A stretch of DNA of 64,000 nucleotides from Kuafuiihalomonas sp039024635 (lineage in GTDB: Bacteria; Myxococcota; Kuafuiibacteriia; Kuafuiibacteriales; Kuafuiibacteriaceae): positions 1 through 64,000 of the forward strand of contig JBCCQA010000014.1 in assembly GCA_039024635.1 (NCBI GenBank). Direction: 5' to 3'. The notes beneath the pieces were generated by a model that ran no database searches, was not told where the DNA came from, and was given only the letters and a program-made list of their open reading frames with translations. Numbering within the stretch: position 1 is the first letter of the stretch; every line of letters begins with the position of its first letter. Position numbers and translations under genes: made by a program. Shown one piece after another: positions 34,235 through 42,922 of this stretch.

Positions 34235-36352
34235 TTAGGCGGAGGTGGTTTCGTTGGAGGGGTCGGCTTCTTGGGTGGACGGCTTGGGTGACTCGGCCTT
34301 CTTTCGCTTCATGCCTTGGAGAACGAGCTCAGCCACGTCGAGGACCTCGATCTTCTCTTCGTTGTCGGTCGCCTTCACGCCATCGCTGATCATCGTCATG
34401 CAGAACGGACAGCCCACCGCGATGGTGTCGGCCTGGGTCTCTTCGGCATGCTTGACCCGTTCGACGTTGACCCGCGTTTCGTTCTGTTCCTCCTGCCACA
34501 TCTGGGCACCGCCAGCGCCGCAGCAGAAGGACTTCTTTCCGTGCTCTTTCATCTCGACCAGCTGCAAGGAGCGGGTCGCGGCCAGCGAGCGGCGAGGCGC
34601 TTCAGTCTCGTCGTTCCAGCGACTCAGGAAGCAGGGATCGTGGTAGGTCACCTTCTTGCCTATCTCCTCGCTGAGCTCGATGCGCTGGTCGGCGATGAGC
34701 TGGTCAATGAGCTGAGTGTGGTGCAAGACCTCGTAGTCCCCACCGAACGCCGGATACTCGTTCTTCAGCGTGTTGAGGCAGTGCGGACAAGCGGTGACGA
34801 TCTTCGTCACGCCTAGCTCGTTCAGCGTCTGAACATTCTCCTGGGCCAGTTCATCGAACTGATACTCGTTGCCACCTCGTCGAAGGGGGTCTCCGGTACA
34901 CTTCTCTTTCTGACCCAGCACGGCGTACTGAACGCCGGCTTCGTCCATGATCTCGGTGAAGGCCTTCACCGTCTTTTGTGCCCTGTTGTCATAGGAGCCG
35001 GCGCAGCCTACCCAGAACAGATATTCGAACTCGGGACCGGCGCTCTCGGACTGACCCCACATCCTCAGGCCCTGCGCTTCGACCCACTCTGCTCGTTTGT
35101 CGGCGCCGATACCCCAAGGATTGTAGTTGCGCTCGATGTTCTGGAAGGTCGTCGCAAGCTGAGGTTGAACGTTGCCCTCCATCAGCGTCAGGTGGCGACG
35201 CATGTCCATGATCGTGTCCACGTGATCGATGAGCACCGGACAGGCTTGGACGCAGGCACCACAATTCGTGCATCCCCAAAGAACCTCGGGAGAGGTCTGG
35301 CCCTCTTTCCTTTCCTCCTCCGACTCGGCGATGAGCGGCAGCTCAGGCTCGAAGTCGTCGGGTGCCTGGACAAAGTCGAAGATGCTTCGCTGCGCCAGGA
35401 CCTGGTCCCCGTTGATGTACATGTTATCGCGCAGGTCGTGGATGAGTTGCTGGGGTTCCAGCGCTTTCCCAGTCCGGCGAGCTGGACAGTACATATCGCA
35501 ACGCCCGCAGTGGGTGCAGGCATAAGTATCGAGCAGAGCCTTCCAGCTGAACTCGTTGAACTTGCTCTTGCCGTACACCTCGGCCGTCTCAAAATCGATC
35601 CGTTCGAGGGCTGCTTTGTGCTTCTCCTTCTTGTGTACGAAGATGTTGGGAATGGCGCCGAGCAGGTGCAGGTGCTTGCTGAGCGGGATGACGTTCAAGA
35701 ACGTCATCAAGACGAGAGCATGCGTCCACCAGAAGATCTCGTAAGCGTAGAAGGCGACCGTCTCGGAGAAAACGGACAGGCCCCTCGCGACCAGGTTCGA
35801 GATGATCAGGACGTCCTCGTGAAGCATCTCCGGGTGGTCGCCCGCGATGCCAAAGCCCATGGCGAGAAAGTAAGAGACCATCACACCCGCGATCAGGCCA
35901 AGGATGACGTAGCCCTCTGTGGTCACGTGTATGTGGCTGGGACGAAGGACGGCACGGCGGAAGAGCGCTGCCGCCACGGCGAATAGGACGACAAAGGCCA
36001 AGAGGTCTTCGCCAATGAGGATGGCATTGTAGAGGGGCTTTCCGAGAAAGGACATCGAGAAGGCCGGGAAGACCCCCCGCACAAGGAACTCGGTGTGGCC
36101 CACCGTGATGATCATGAAGCCCCAGAAGAAGATCACGTGGTTCCAGCCGAACTTCTCGGCCACCACGCGTCGCTGCATGAAGACGAAGTAGACCACGGCG
36201 CCGATGCGATCGATGACCGCTGGCACGAAGCTGAGGACGTCTTGTCCCAGTCGCAACAGGCGAATCATGCGCCAGACGGACCAAGCAAAGCCGCCCATGC
36301 CGGCGGCGAAGAGGATCGCAAAAACGATCGACTTCACTGTCGAGTAATCCAT
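34235..36352 (-). CDS. membrane (Fe-S) oxidoreductase, HdrD/ETF:quinone reductase-like
   Basis: 705 residues from ATG 36352. An N-terminal NarI-like membrane domain of about five or six helices is followed by two 4Fe-4S motifs, CTHCGRCDMYCP (about 277-288) and CTNCGACVQACP (about 360-371). Two CCG-type domains follow, the second with FCCGAGGAQMW. This layout matches membrane Fe-S proteins thought to pass electrons from electron-transfer flavoprotein to menaquinone during fatty-acid oxidation. The ETF partner genes are not in the window. Its TAA stop lies inside the right-hand repeat of the RAYT-like island. Confidence 0.85.
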   Translation of the reverse strand: MDYSTVKSIVFAILFAAGMGGFAWSVWRMIRLLRLGQDVLSFVPAVIDRIGAVVYFVFMQRRVVAEKFGWNHVIFFWGFMIITVGHTEFLVRGVFPAFSMSFLGKPLYNAILIGEDLLAFVVLFAVAAALFRRAVLRPSHIHVTTEGYVILGLIAGVMVSYFLAMGFGIAGDHPEMLHEDVLIISNLVARGLSVFSETVAFYAYEIFWWTHALVLMTFLNVIPLSKHLHLLGAIPNIFVHKKEKHKAALERIDFETAEVYGKSKFNEFSWKALLDTYACTHCGRCDMYCPARRTGKALEPQQLIHDLRDNMYINGDQVLAQRSIFDFVQAPDDFEPELPLIAESEEERKEGQTSPEVLWGCTNCGACVQACPVLIDHVDTIMDMRRHLTLMEGNVQPQLATTFQNIERNYNPWGIGADKRAEWVEAQGLRMWGQSESAGPEFEYLFWVGCAGSYDNRAQKTVKAFTEIMDEAGVQYAVLGQKEKCTGDPLRRGGNEYQFDELAQENVQTLNELGVTKIVTACPHCLNTLKNEYPAFGGDYEVLHHTQLIDQLIADQRIELSEEIGKKVTYHDPCFLSRWNDETEAPRRSLAATRSLQLVEMKEHGKKSFCCGAGGAQMWQEEQNETRVNVERVKHAEETQADTIAVGCPFCMTMISDGVKATDNEEKIEVLDVAELVLQGMKRKKAESPKPSTQEADPSNETTSA

Positions 36353-36456
36353 CGAGCGCAGAAAGCCATGGCCGCACCCCCCCGGCAAGCGCAGAGCCTC
36401 TGCGGCCAAAGGTCCGAAAATGGAAGTCTGGTCCGGAGCCTGGCAAAATCGGCTCC

Positions 36457-37890
36457 GTGCGCGTCTGCCCCCACTGTCGGCTGGTCTACAGCGCACCTCT
36501 GCCTTGGTGTGGCTTGGACCGGACCCCGCTGGTCGAGGTCGAGGTGGATCCGCTCGTGGGGACGCGGATCGACCGCTACGAGATCACGGGGCTGATCGGG
36601 ACCGGGGGAACGGGACGAGTCTACCGAGGTCGACACGCTATCCTGGGTCGCGAATGCGCGGTCAAGGTCCTGTATGGCGAATACGCAAGTGAACCCAAGT
36701 TCGTGGAGCGTTTTCGTAGGGAGGCCAAGGCCGTCTGCGAGATCCGTCATCCCAACATCGTAGGAGTGGAGGACTTTGGTCGAACCCCCGAGGGCCTTCT
36801 CTTCTTGGTCATGGAGTTCGTGCCCGGCGAGACGCTGGAGGCTCTGCTCGACCGGCAAGGTCACTTGTCACCCGAGTGGGCGGCCACCATTTTGCGAGAC
36901 GTTCTCAAGGGTCTCGAAGCGGCCCACGACAAAGGCTTCGTCCACCGCGACGTAAAGCCTCAGAACATTCTCATCCGAGAAGACGGCTTGGCCAAGCTAC
37001 TCGACTTCGGGACGGTCAGCATTCCCACCAACCATCGCCTGACCTCCATCGGACATATCGTGGGTACACCTGCTTACATGGCGCCCGAGCAAACGGGCGA
37101 CGACCCCATCAGCCCCCAGGCCGACCTCTACAGCCTGGGCGTGGTGCTCCACGAGATGCTCACCGGCCGCTTGCCCTTCACGGGTCGAAACCGAGCCGAG
37201 GTCCTCATCAAGCACGTCACTCAGCCCGTACCACCGGTGCCTCCAAGTCTGGGACTCGGAGACCTGGTTCGCGAGCTGATGGAGAAAACGACCACGGCGC
37301 GTCCCGCTTCGGCAGCCGAAGTTCTCGCTCGGCTGGAAGACCTGGACCTTGGAGAAGGCATGGCCGCGGCCACCACTGCCGACGCTCCACTGATGCGCAC
37401 CAGTGACCCCTTCGACCAGGACACCGACGCCAGTTGGTTGGAGGCGGACGAGGATCGAACCCAGCGGCAACCGGTGCCGAGTGCCCTCATCGACGAAGGC
37501 CTGGCACTCACCCCTTCGGACGCGGACGCTCCGAGCCCTGCGCCCTCCAGCCCTTGGAGCGACGACGTGTCCATGCCCGGACGTTGGGTGGCGAGCGCGG
37601 ATCCCCGGGCCTACCCAAGGGCTCGACCCCCCGCTCCTGCAGTCAGCGCGACGACCCAAGTAGTGCCGGACCCCGATCCACCCCCCGTCCAGCCCGTTGA
37701 GTCGGCCCCTTCCTCGCTGCCCATCACCGATTCAAAGCCCCCCAGCCCCACCGAACCCCAGGGTAGATCAGGCTTCCGGTGGACCTGGCTCGCTGCTGCG
37801 GGCGCTCTGGCCCTCATGCTCGGCCTTGGTTTCGCAGTTCTTTCGGGAGGCGAAGAGCCCCAAATCAAGGTCGTGAACCCCAGTCCTTAG
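36457..37890 (+). CDS. Ser/Thr protein kinase with N-terminal zinc ribbon and C-terminal TM helix
   Basis: 477 residues. It begins with a CPHC...WC half-ribbon (residues 4-18), then a Hanks-type kinase: glycine loop GTGGTGRVYRG, catalytic Lys in CAVKVL, HRDVKPQN, DFG in LLDFGTVS and GTPAYMAPEQ. Residues about 300-440 are Pro/Ser/Asp-rich and probably disordered. A single TM helix (WLAAAGALALMLGLGFAVL) near the end leaves only a short outer tail, so little sensing can occur outside the cell. Divergent from the Fe-S oxidoreductase and 45 bases upstream of atpG. Confidence 0.88.
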   Translation: MRVCPHCRLVYSAPLPWCGLDRTPLVEVEVDPLVGTRIDRYEITGLIGTGGTGRVYRGRHAILGRECAVKVLYGEYASEPKFVERFRREAKAVCEIRHPNIVGVEDFGRTPEGLLFLVMEFVPGETLEALLDRQGHLSPEWAATILRDVLKGLEAAHDKGFVHRDVKPQNILIREDGLAKLLDFGTVSIPTNHRLTSIGHIVGTPAYMAPEQTGDDPISPQADLYSLGVVLHEMLTGRLPFTGRNRAEVLIKHVTQPVPPVPPSLGLGDLVRELMEKTTTARPASAAEVLARLEDLDLGEGMAAATTADAPLMRTSDPFDQDTDASWLEADEDRTQRQPVPSALIDEGLALTPSDADAPSPAPSSPWSDDVSMPGRWVASADPRAYPRARPPAPAVSATTQVVPDPDPPPVQPVESAPSSLPITDSKPPSPTEPQGRSGFRWTWLAAAGALALMLGLGFAVLSGGEEPQIKVVNPSP

Positions 37891-37935
37891 TCCGTCCTTG
37901 ACGCGGGGCTAGGGGGCTGGTCTATCCCCGCCTCC

Positions 37936-38940
37936 ATGGCCACCTTGAGGGACCTCCGCAAGCGGGTCCGCGCCGTCAAGAACACCCAGAAAATCACGAA
38001 GGCGATGAAGATGGTGGCCGCTTCCAAGCTGCGACGAGCACAGAATGCCATCACAGAAGCCCGACCCTACGCGGTCAAGATGGAGGAACTGCTTCAGGAC
38101 CTGGTGGCCCGGGTCGACGCGACCCAGCATCCACTCCTGGCCACTCGCATCCCGAAGAGGGTCGAGCTCGTCGTCTTGACCTCGAACCGAGGTCTCTGTG
38201 GAAGCTTCAACAGCAACATCACGCGAACCGCAGACCGATGGATGGCCACCGAAGGGAAGAGCCACGAGTCCATCCAGCTGGCCTCCATCGGCAAGAAGGC
38301 CAGGGACCACTTCAAGCGGAAGGGTCTCGACATCCGGGTGTCCTACGACGAGATCCTGGATGATCTCCGTTTCGAACGAGCAGGCGACGTGGCCTTCGAC
38401 TTGGCCCAACGTTTCCGAATCGGCGAGCTCGACGCGGTGTACCTCCTCTACAACGAGTTCAAGTCGGCCATTTCGCAGAACGTCCGTTTGGAGCAGCTCC
38501 TTCCGATCCGGCCCCTCGAGGGCTGGGACGAGAACCCGAACGTCAAGATCGGCGAGTTGGCCGCGATTTCTGGAGACGTACGGGCAGTGGCGGGCCGCAC
38601 TGGCGGCGACGTCTCTCTCGAGCAGCCGGCTTCAGACTTCAAACTCTCCGAGACTCTGGAGTTCGACACCGACGGCTACGAACACGTCTACGAGCCCTCT
38701 CAAGACGAGGTCCTGGACGCCCTCCTGCCTCAGCACCTCGCGGTCCAGGTATGGCGCGCCCTGCTCGAGTCCAACGCAGCCGAGCACGGTGCCCGGATGA
38801 CGGCCATGGACGCCGCCTCCCGAAACGCTTCGGAGCTCATCGACAAGCTCAGCTTGGAAGCGAACCGCGTCCGTCAGGCCAACATCACGACTGAGCTTTC
38901 CGAGATCGTCACCGGCGCCGAGTCGCTCAAGGCAGGGTGA
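37936..38940 (+). CDS. atpG: ATP synthase F1 gamma subunit, stand-alone and enlarged
   Basis: 334 residues against about 287 in E. coli. The rotor shaft is clear: the N-terminal helix MATLRDLRKRVRAVKNTQKITKAM and the C-terminal GARMTAMDAASRNASELIDKL...ANITTELSEIVTGAE. LTSNRGLCGSFNSNI is conserved. The extra length is an insertion of about 50 residues (roughly 198-250, WDENPNVKIGELAAIS... to DTDGYEHVYEP). No other ATP synthase gene is adjacent, although atpG normally lies between atpA and atpD. Confidence 0.92.
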   Translation: MATLRDLRKRVRAVKNTQKITKAMKMVAASKLRRAQNAITEARPYAVKMEELLQDLVARVDATQHPLLATRIPKRVELVVLTSNRGLCGSFNSNITRTADRWMATEGKSHESIQLASIGKKARDHFKRKGLDIRVSYDEILDDLRFERAGDVAFDLAQRFRIGELDAVYLLYNEFKSAISQNVRLEQLLPIRPLEGWDENPNVKIGELAAISGDVRAVAGRTGGDVSLEQPASDFKLSETLEFDTDGYEHVYEPSQDEVLDALLPQHLAVQVWRALLESNAAEHGARMTAMDAASRNASELIDKLSLEANRVRQANITTELSEIVTGAESLKAG

Positions 38941-38960
38941 GTCTCCAAAGGAAAACGGGG

Positions 38961-38985
38961 GCCAGGCTACGCCTGGACCGGGACC
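38961..38985. repeat. 25-bp direct repeat, copy 1 (hairpin-forming)
   Basis: Perfectly identical over 25 bases to the copy at 39129-39153. The core CCAGGC-TAC-GCCTGG is a 6-bp stem with a three-base loop. It lies 20 bases after the atpG stop and may act in 3'-end processing. Confidence 0.75.
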
Positions 38986-39128
38986 GCAAGCCAGGTCACG
39001 GCCCGCTAGCGCACAGGGTGTGCCGCGACCACGCCGGGGTTCCTTCGCAGACCCGAAGAAAACCGAATGCCGGACCGCGTAGAGGTACGGCTGGCGCGCA
39101 GCGAGCGACAGCGAGCGAAGACGGGTGG

Positions 39129-39153
39129 GCCAGGCTACGCCTGGACCGGGACC
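39129..39153. repeat. 25-bp direct repeat, copy 2, overlapping the ABC transporter stop codon
   Basis: Second copy of the hairpin repeat, 168 bases from the first in the same orientation. On the minus strand it encodes the last residues (PVQA) and the TAG stop of the ABC exporter at 39135. Between the copies lies a 10-base tandem repeat CAGCGAGCGA at 39099-39118. Confidence 0.75.
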
Positions 39154-40985
39154 CGAAGGACATCAGCCAGGAATCCACCTGACTGCCGTTTCCAAAGGCT
39201 AGCGTACAAGCCGTCCAGCGCGAGGAGCTCGTCATGGGTTCCCTCTTCGACGATCATGCCCTCGTCCAGAACGATGAGCCGGTCGAGGTGGGCGATGGTG
39301 CTGAGTCGATGGGCGATTGCGAGGACCGTCTTGCCTCTCATGAGATCCACGAGGCTCTCCTGAATCGCGCTCTCCACTTCGCTGTCCAGAGCCGAAGTCG
39401 CCTCGTCCAGGACCAATACTGGCGCCTTCTTCAGGAACACCCGGGCCAGCGCGATTCGCTGGCGCTGGCCCCCCGAGAGCCGCACCCCTCGCTCACCCAC
39501 CTGCGCCTCCAGCCCGCGACGACCGTCCGCGTCTTCTAGCTCGGGCACGAAGCTGTCGGCATGGGCGAGGGCCAATGCCTGCTGAAGCTCCAGCTCCGTA
39601 GCTTCGGGGCGACCATAGGCCACGTTCTCCCGGACTGACCGATGCAAAAGGGCCGAGTCTTGGGTGACCATACCGATCTGGTCTCGCAAGCTCTCTTGAC
39701 GGACCTTCGAGATGTCCTGACCGTCGATGAGAATGCGACCACCCTCTAGATCATGAAAGCGTAGGAGAAGGCTCACCAGCGTAGACTTGCCCGCTCCCGA
39801 GCGCCCGACCAGGCCCACCTTCTCACCGGGCTGAATCTCCAGATTCAAGCCCTCCAAGACCCCGTTGCCCTTGCCGTAGTGGAAGGCCACAGCCTCGAAG
39901 CTCAGCTTACCAGCTTGGACTCTCAGGTCGGGCGCGTCCGGTACGTCGACCACGCTCTGGGGCGCCGAGAAGGTGGACATGCCGTCCACGACGGTTCCGA
40001 CGTTCTCGAACAGGGCCGAGAACTCCCAAAGGACCCACTGCGACATGCCGTGCAGCCTCAGCACCAAGCCCAGCGCGACGGTGATGGCGGCCAGCCCGAT
40101 CGAAGCCTCCATCCATAGCGCAATCGCCGTCGCGCTGACCGAAAACATTAGAAGCCCGTTCAGCGCGGTGAGCGTCGTTTGAACCCCCGTCACGAAACGC
40201 ATCTGACCGTGAACGGTCAGCAGAAATTCTTCCATGCTGTCACGGGCGTAGGCCTCCTCTCGGGCCGCATGACCGAACAGCTTAATGGTTTGGATGTTGG
40301 TGTAGCTGTCGACGATACGCCCCGTCATCACGGCTCGAGCGCCCGCCTGGCGCTGAGCTGCAGCCTCCAGCCGAGGAAGGAAGTAGACGAGGGCGGCGAT
40401 GTACAGCACCAGCCAGCCGAACATGGGGAGGGCCAGGCGCCAGTCGGCGGCCGCGATCATCACCACGCCAGCCAAGAAATAGATGCTGATGTAGAGGATG
40501 ACGTCGAGGAGCTTCACGACCGTTTCACGTACGGCGAGGGCGGTCTGCATCAGCTTGGTCGACAAGCGCCCCGCAAACTCGTCAGCAAAGAACTGGGTCG
40601 ATTGGCCTAGGAGCCATCGATGCCCCAACCAGCGAATGCGCATCGGGAAAGAGCCGAGGACGCCCTGGAAGAGCACCAGCCCATACAAAAGGCCCACGGC
40701 CGGCAATCCGAGGAGCATGAGCGCGCTCCAAGCCAGGAGCTCTCCCCCGTGTTCGACCAGGAACTGACTCCGGTCGGCTCGGGACAGCTCGTCAACCAGG
40801 CGACCCAAGAAGCCCAGCAGGGCGACCTCGAGAACGGCCGCCAAGGCCGAGAAACTGGCCATGACGGCCAAAACGAGGGCGGAGGGACGGGCGTAGTGAA
40901 GGCAGAAGGCCCAGGGAGTCTCGGGGGGTCGGACCGGCCTCCCCTCCGGGAAGGCCGGGATCAGCTTCTCGAACCACCTGAGCAC
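39135..40985 (-). CDS. ABC exporter, fused permease and ATPase
   Basis: 616 residues from a GTG at 40985, where the sequence LRWFEKLIPAF matches the conserved beginning of this exporter subgroup. Six TM helices are followed by the ATPase: Walker A GLVGRSGAGKSTLVS, Q-loop MVTQDSALLH, signature VRLSGGQRQRIALARV, Walker B VLVLDEATSALDSE and the H-loop AIAHRLST. Heterodimeric partner not adjacent, so probably a homodimer. The substrate (lipid, peptide or drug) is unknown. The extreme C-terminus is encoded by an intergenic repeat. Confidence 0.88.
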   Translation of the reverse strand: MLRWFEKLIPAFPEGRPVRPPETPWAFCLHYARPSALVLAVMASFSALAAVLEVALLGFLGRLVDELSRADRSQFLVEHGGELLAWSALMLLGLPAVGLLYGLVLFQGVLGSFPMRIRWLGHRWLLGQSTQFFADEFAGRLSTKLMQTALAVRETVVKLLDVILYISIYFLAGVVMIAAADWRLALPMFGWLVLYIAALVYFLPRLEAAAQRQAGARAVMTGRIVDSYTNIQTIKLFGHAAREEAYARDSMEEFLLTVHGQMRFVTGVQTTLTALNGLLMFSVSATAIALWMEASIGLAAITVALGLVLRLHGMSQWVLWEFSALFENVGTVVDGMSTFSAPQSVVDVPDAPDLRVQAGKLSFEAVAFHYGKGNGVLEGLNLEIQPGEKVGLVGRSGAGKSTLVSLLLRFHDLEGGRILIDGQDISKVRQESLRDQIGMVTQDSALLHRSVRENVAYGRPEATELELQQALALAHADSFVPELEDADGRRGLEAQVGERGVRLSGGQRQRIALARVFLKKAPVLVLDEATSALDSEVESAIQESLVDLMRGKTVLAIAHRLSTIAHLDRLIVLDEGMIVEEGTHDELLALDGLYASLWKRQSGGFLADVLRVPVQA

Positions 40986-41021
40986 GGCGGGTGGAGACTG
41001 CAGCCTCAGCCGGCCCGAGTC

Positions 41022-41969
41022 ATGCGAAAGGCCTCCAAGGATGACTTCCGCCGATTCGTGGGTTGTCATGGGGCGGTGGCCAGGGAGGACTGGGCGACCA
41101 AGGTCATGCGGGAGGTCGACGCCGTGATCGAGAAGGTGGAGCCCCATATCACCCGTAGGAAGTTCGTGCCTCCCACCCCGGAAGAACGTCTCCTCAGGAA
41201 GCGAGAGCGCAAGCGGAAGGGGTTCAGAGGCCATACCCAGAGCTTTCTGGTCGTGAACGCCTTCCTCATCGCCCTTTGGGCGGTCGGCTTCGTATCGGGG
41301 GGCGGCGGCTACCCGTGGTTCGTCTTCCCGCTCCTGGGCTGGGGTATGGGCTGGACCTTCCACGCCCTCGGCTATCGATCCTGGCTGACTGACAATCGTC
41401 AGGCGCTGCAGGCGGCGGAGCGCATGCTCCTTCCCGAAGGTCAGCAGGAAGCAGAGCTTGAACGATGGGACCAGCTCGTGGAGCGCTGTCGCTCGACGGT
41501 GGAGCAGACCAAGGAGGCCCTCTCGTCTCACCCCGAACTCGAAGTCGCCCAGGCCGAGCTGGATGAAAGCCTGGACCAGGTGACCCGACTGGCGGAAGGC
41601 GGACGCGACATCGAGCAGGCCATCAGCGCCATCGTTCCCGACGGCGTCGATGGCCTCGACACTCGCCTCGCGGCGGCAGAATCCGCCTGGTCCAACACCG
41701 AAGACCCGGGGCTGAAGAGCGCCCATGAGCAGAACTGGACCCTGCTTCGGAAGCGTCGCGAGAAGATTGCCGCCCTCCAGTCGGAGCGAGACCGAATCGT
41801 GGCGACCCTGGAGGGCTTTGTACTCGCAGCGGAGAACTTGCGATTGGACGCCCTGCGCCAGGCCAAGGGAGACCTGGACCCAGCAGCTCTTCAGGCCCCC
41901 GTACGCAGGCTTCAACAGGAGGTTGAGGTCCTGGAGAAGGTCCGCTCCGAACTGGCGGCCCTGAACTGA
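41022..41969 (+). CDS. 2TM-domain protein with long C-terminal coiled coil
   Basis: 315 residues if ATG 41022 is used; ATG 41106 (MREVDAVIEKVEPH), with AAGG just upstream, is an alternative. A basic segment (ERLLRKRERKRKGFRGH) leads into two close TM helices (FLVVNAFLIALWAVGFV and WFVFPLLGWGMGWTFHAL), the layout of the 2TM domain. The rest, about residues 150-315, is Glu/Gln/Arg/Ala-rich helical coiled coil, probably cytoplasmic. Function unknown. Divergent from the ABC exporter with under 40 bases between. Confidence 0.68.
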   Translation: MRKASKDDFRRFVGCHGAVAREDWATKVMREVDAVIEKVEPHITRRKFVPPTPEERLLRKRERKRKGFRGHTQSFLVVNAFLIALWAVGFVSGGGGYPWFVFPLLGWGMGWTFHALGYRSWLTDNRQALQAAERMLLPEGQQEAELERWDQLVERCRSTVEQTKEALSSHPELEVAQAELDESLDQVTRLAEGGRDIEQAISAIVPDGVDGLDTRLAAAESAWSNTEDPGLKSAHEQNWTLLRKRREKIAALQSERDRIVATLEGFVLAAENLRLDALRQAKGDLDPAALQAPVRRLQQEVEVLEKVRSELAALN

Positions 41970-41980
41970 GGTCGCACCCG

Positions 41981-42192
41981 GTGCCCACGCCCGAGGCCGT
42001 GCTCGACCAGGCCCGAACCGCGCTCCGCGAAGACGAGGTCGAAGCCTTGGTGGCCAAACGCCCACAGTTGGCTTGGTTTAGGCCCTTCTTCGACGCCCCC
42101 TGAAGCGAGAGTATGTCGATTTGGACGCCCTCCTCGTCCATACCGAAACCCGACAGCGAGTCCGCTTTGCCGGCCGGCAGAACTCGGGCTGA
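41981..42192 (+). pseudogene. small gene apparently split by a one-base frameshift
   Basis: A GTG at 41981, 11 bases after the 2TM gene, opens a 40-residue frame (PTPEAVLDQARTALRED... ending WFRPFFDAP) that stops at 42101-42103 immediately after a run of five C. From that C run the next frame continues with protein-like sequence KREYVDLDALLVHTETRQR to a TGA at 42190-42192. One extra C would fuse them into a protein of about 70 residues. This may be a true mutation, a sequencing or assembly error in the homopolymer, or slippage. No family recognised. Confidence 0.4.
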
Positions 42193-42457
42193 AGACCCAC
42201 CAATGGCGACCAGATGAATCAGCGAGCAAGAGGACCCGCTCCGCGAGCAGGTTCCCGTATGCACGCAGACTTCGTCGGGCCGGGAGCGCCTGGGACCCGC
42301 GAGCGCACGGGCCCAGCGGGCAATGTTGGTGGAAGGGAGAAGCTGGCTGTCTCCATCGCAGCTCGCGTCCGCTGGTCCTTAGGTCCCGAGCGCGCCTTGG
42401 GTCGACAAAAGTCCAGTTCGGATGACGGAACCCTGGTCCCGTGGCAAGGCCAAGGTC
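42193..42457 (+). other. 265-bp leader region before the peroxiredoxin gene
   Basis: No gene or known RNA recognised. It is rich in G/C runs that could pair, but no consistent riboswitch core (cobalamin, SAM, glycine) was found. An ATG at 42422 is in frame with the peroxiredoxin and could extend it by 12 residues. Confidence 0.4.
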
Positions 42458-42922
42458 ATGGGCATCTTCGGTTCCGACCCTCTCGCAGTGGGCGAGACAG
42501 CACCCTCCTTCGAGCTCAAGAACCAAAAAGGCGAGACGGTGCGTTCGGCCGAAGTTCAACGGCCCATGGTGATATTCTTCTACCCGAAGGACGACACACC
42601 GGTCTGCACCCAGGAGGCCTGTCTCTTCCGGGACAACTACGACGGTATCCAGGAAGCCGACGCCGAGGTCTTCGGGATAAGCAGCGACTCCACCGACTCC
42701 CACAAGTCCTTCGCCGAACGCCACGGCATGCCCTTCGATCTTCTCTCGGATCCCAAGGGAGCGATTCGAAAGGCCTTCAAGGTGCCGAGCACCATGGGCG
42801 TACTGCCAGGTCGGGTTACCTTCGTGATCGACCGAGAGGGCGTCATCCGCCACGTCACGAACTCCCAGCTCTCGGCCCAGAAGCACGTGACCGAAGCCCT
42901 CGCCGCACTGAAGGCGCTTTGA
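42458..42922 (+). CDS. bcp: peroxiredoxin Q/Bcp-type thiol peroxidase
   Basis: 154 residues from ATG 42458, which has AAGG at the right distance; ATG 42422 is the longer option. The peroxidatic Cys50 and resolving Cys55 sit in FFYPKDDTPVCTQEACLFRDN, the two-Cys spacing of atypical Bcp/PrxQ enzymes, and GVLPGRVTFVIDREGVI carries the conserved Arg. Reduces hydrogen peroxide and organic hydroperoxides using thioredoxin. The stop overlaps the next gene as TTGA. Confidence 0.9.
   Translation: MGIFGSDPLAVGETAPSFELKNQKGETVRSAEVQRPMVIFFYPKDDTPVCTQEACLFRDNYDGIQEADAEVFGISSDSTDSHKSFAERHGMPFDLLSDPKGAIRKAFKVPSTMGVLPGRVTFVIDREGVIRHVTNSQLSAQKHVTEALAALKAL

Larger units (their letters stand above)
32736..34238. 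mobile_element. RAYT/IS200-like island bounded by GGGTGNCACCC palindromes
   Basis: Two copies of GGGTGCCACCC lie left of the transposase-like gene (32758-32768 and 32800-32810) and GGGTGGCACC(C) twice to its right (34066-34075 and 34199-34209). Left copies have a central C and right copies a central G, so they read as inverted. The outer ends also share CCTAACCC in inverted orientation (32737-32744 and, on the minus strand, near 34230-34238). The interior is lower in GC than its surroundings: two 60-base lines I counted gave 52-53%. Boundaries are approximate, and mobility is inferred. Confidence 0.5.

Noticed and set aside
39135..42065. 976-residue version of the ABC exporter
   Set aside because: Sequence upstream of 40985 is antisense to the 2TM gene and lacks exporter features; LRWFEKLIPAF at 40985 is the normal family start.
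41623..42264. Minus-strand open frame of 213 codons
   Set aside because: Antisense to the 2TM gene; Ser/Arg/Pro-rich with no motif.
42193..42457. Cobalamin or SAM riboswitch before the peroxiredoxin/homocysteine methyltransferase genes
   Set aside because: No B12-box or SAM-I core could be found, and the methyltransferase start overlaps the peroxiredoxin, so the leader would belong to the latter.
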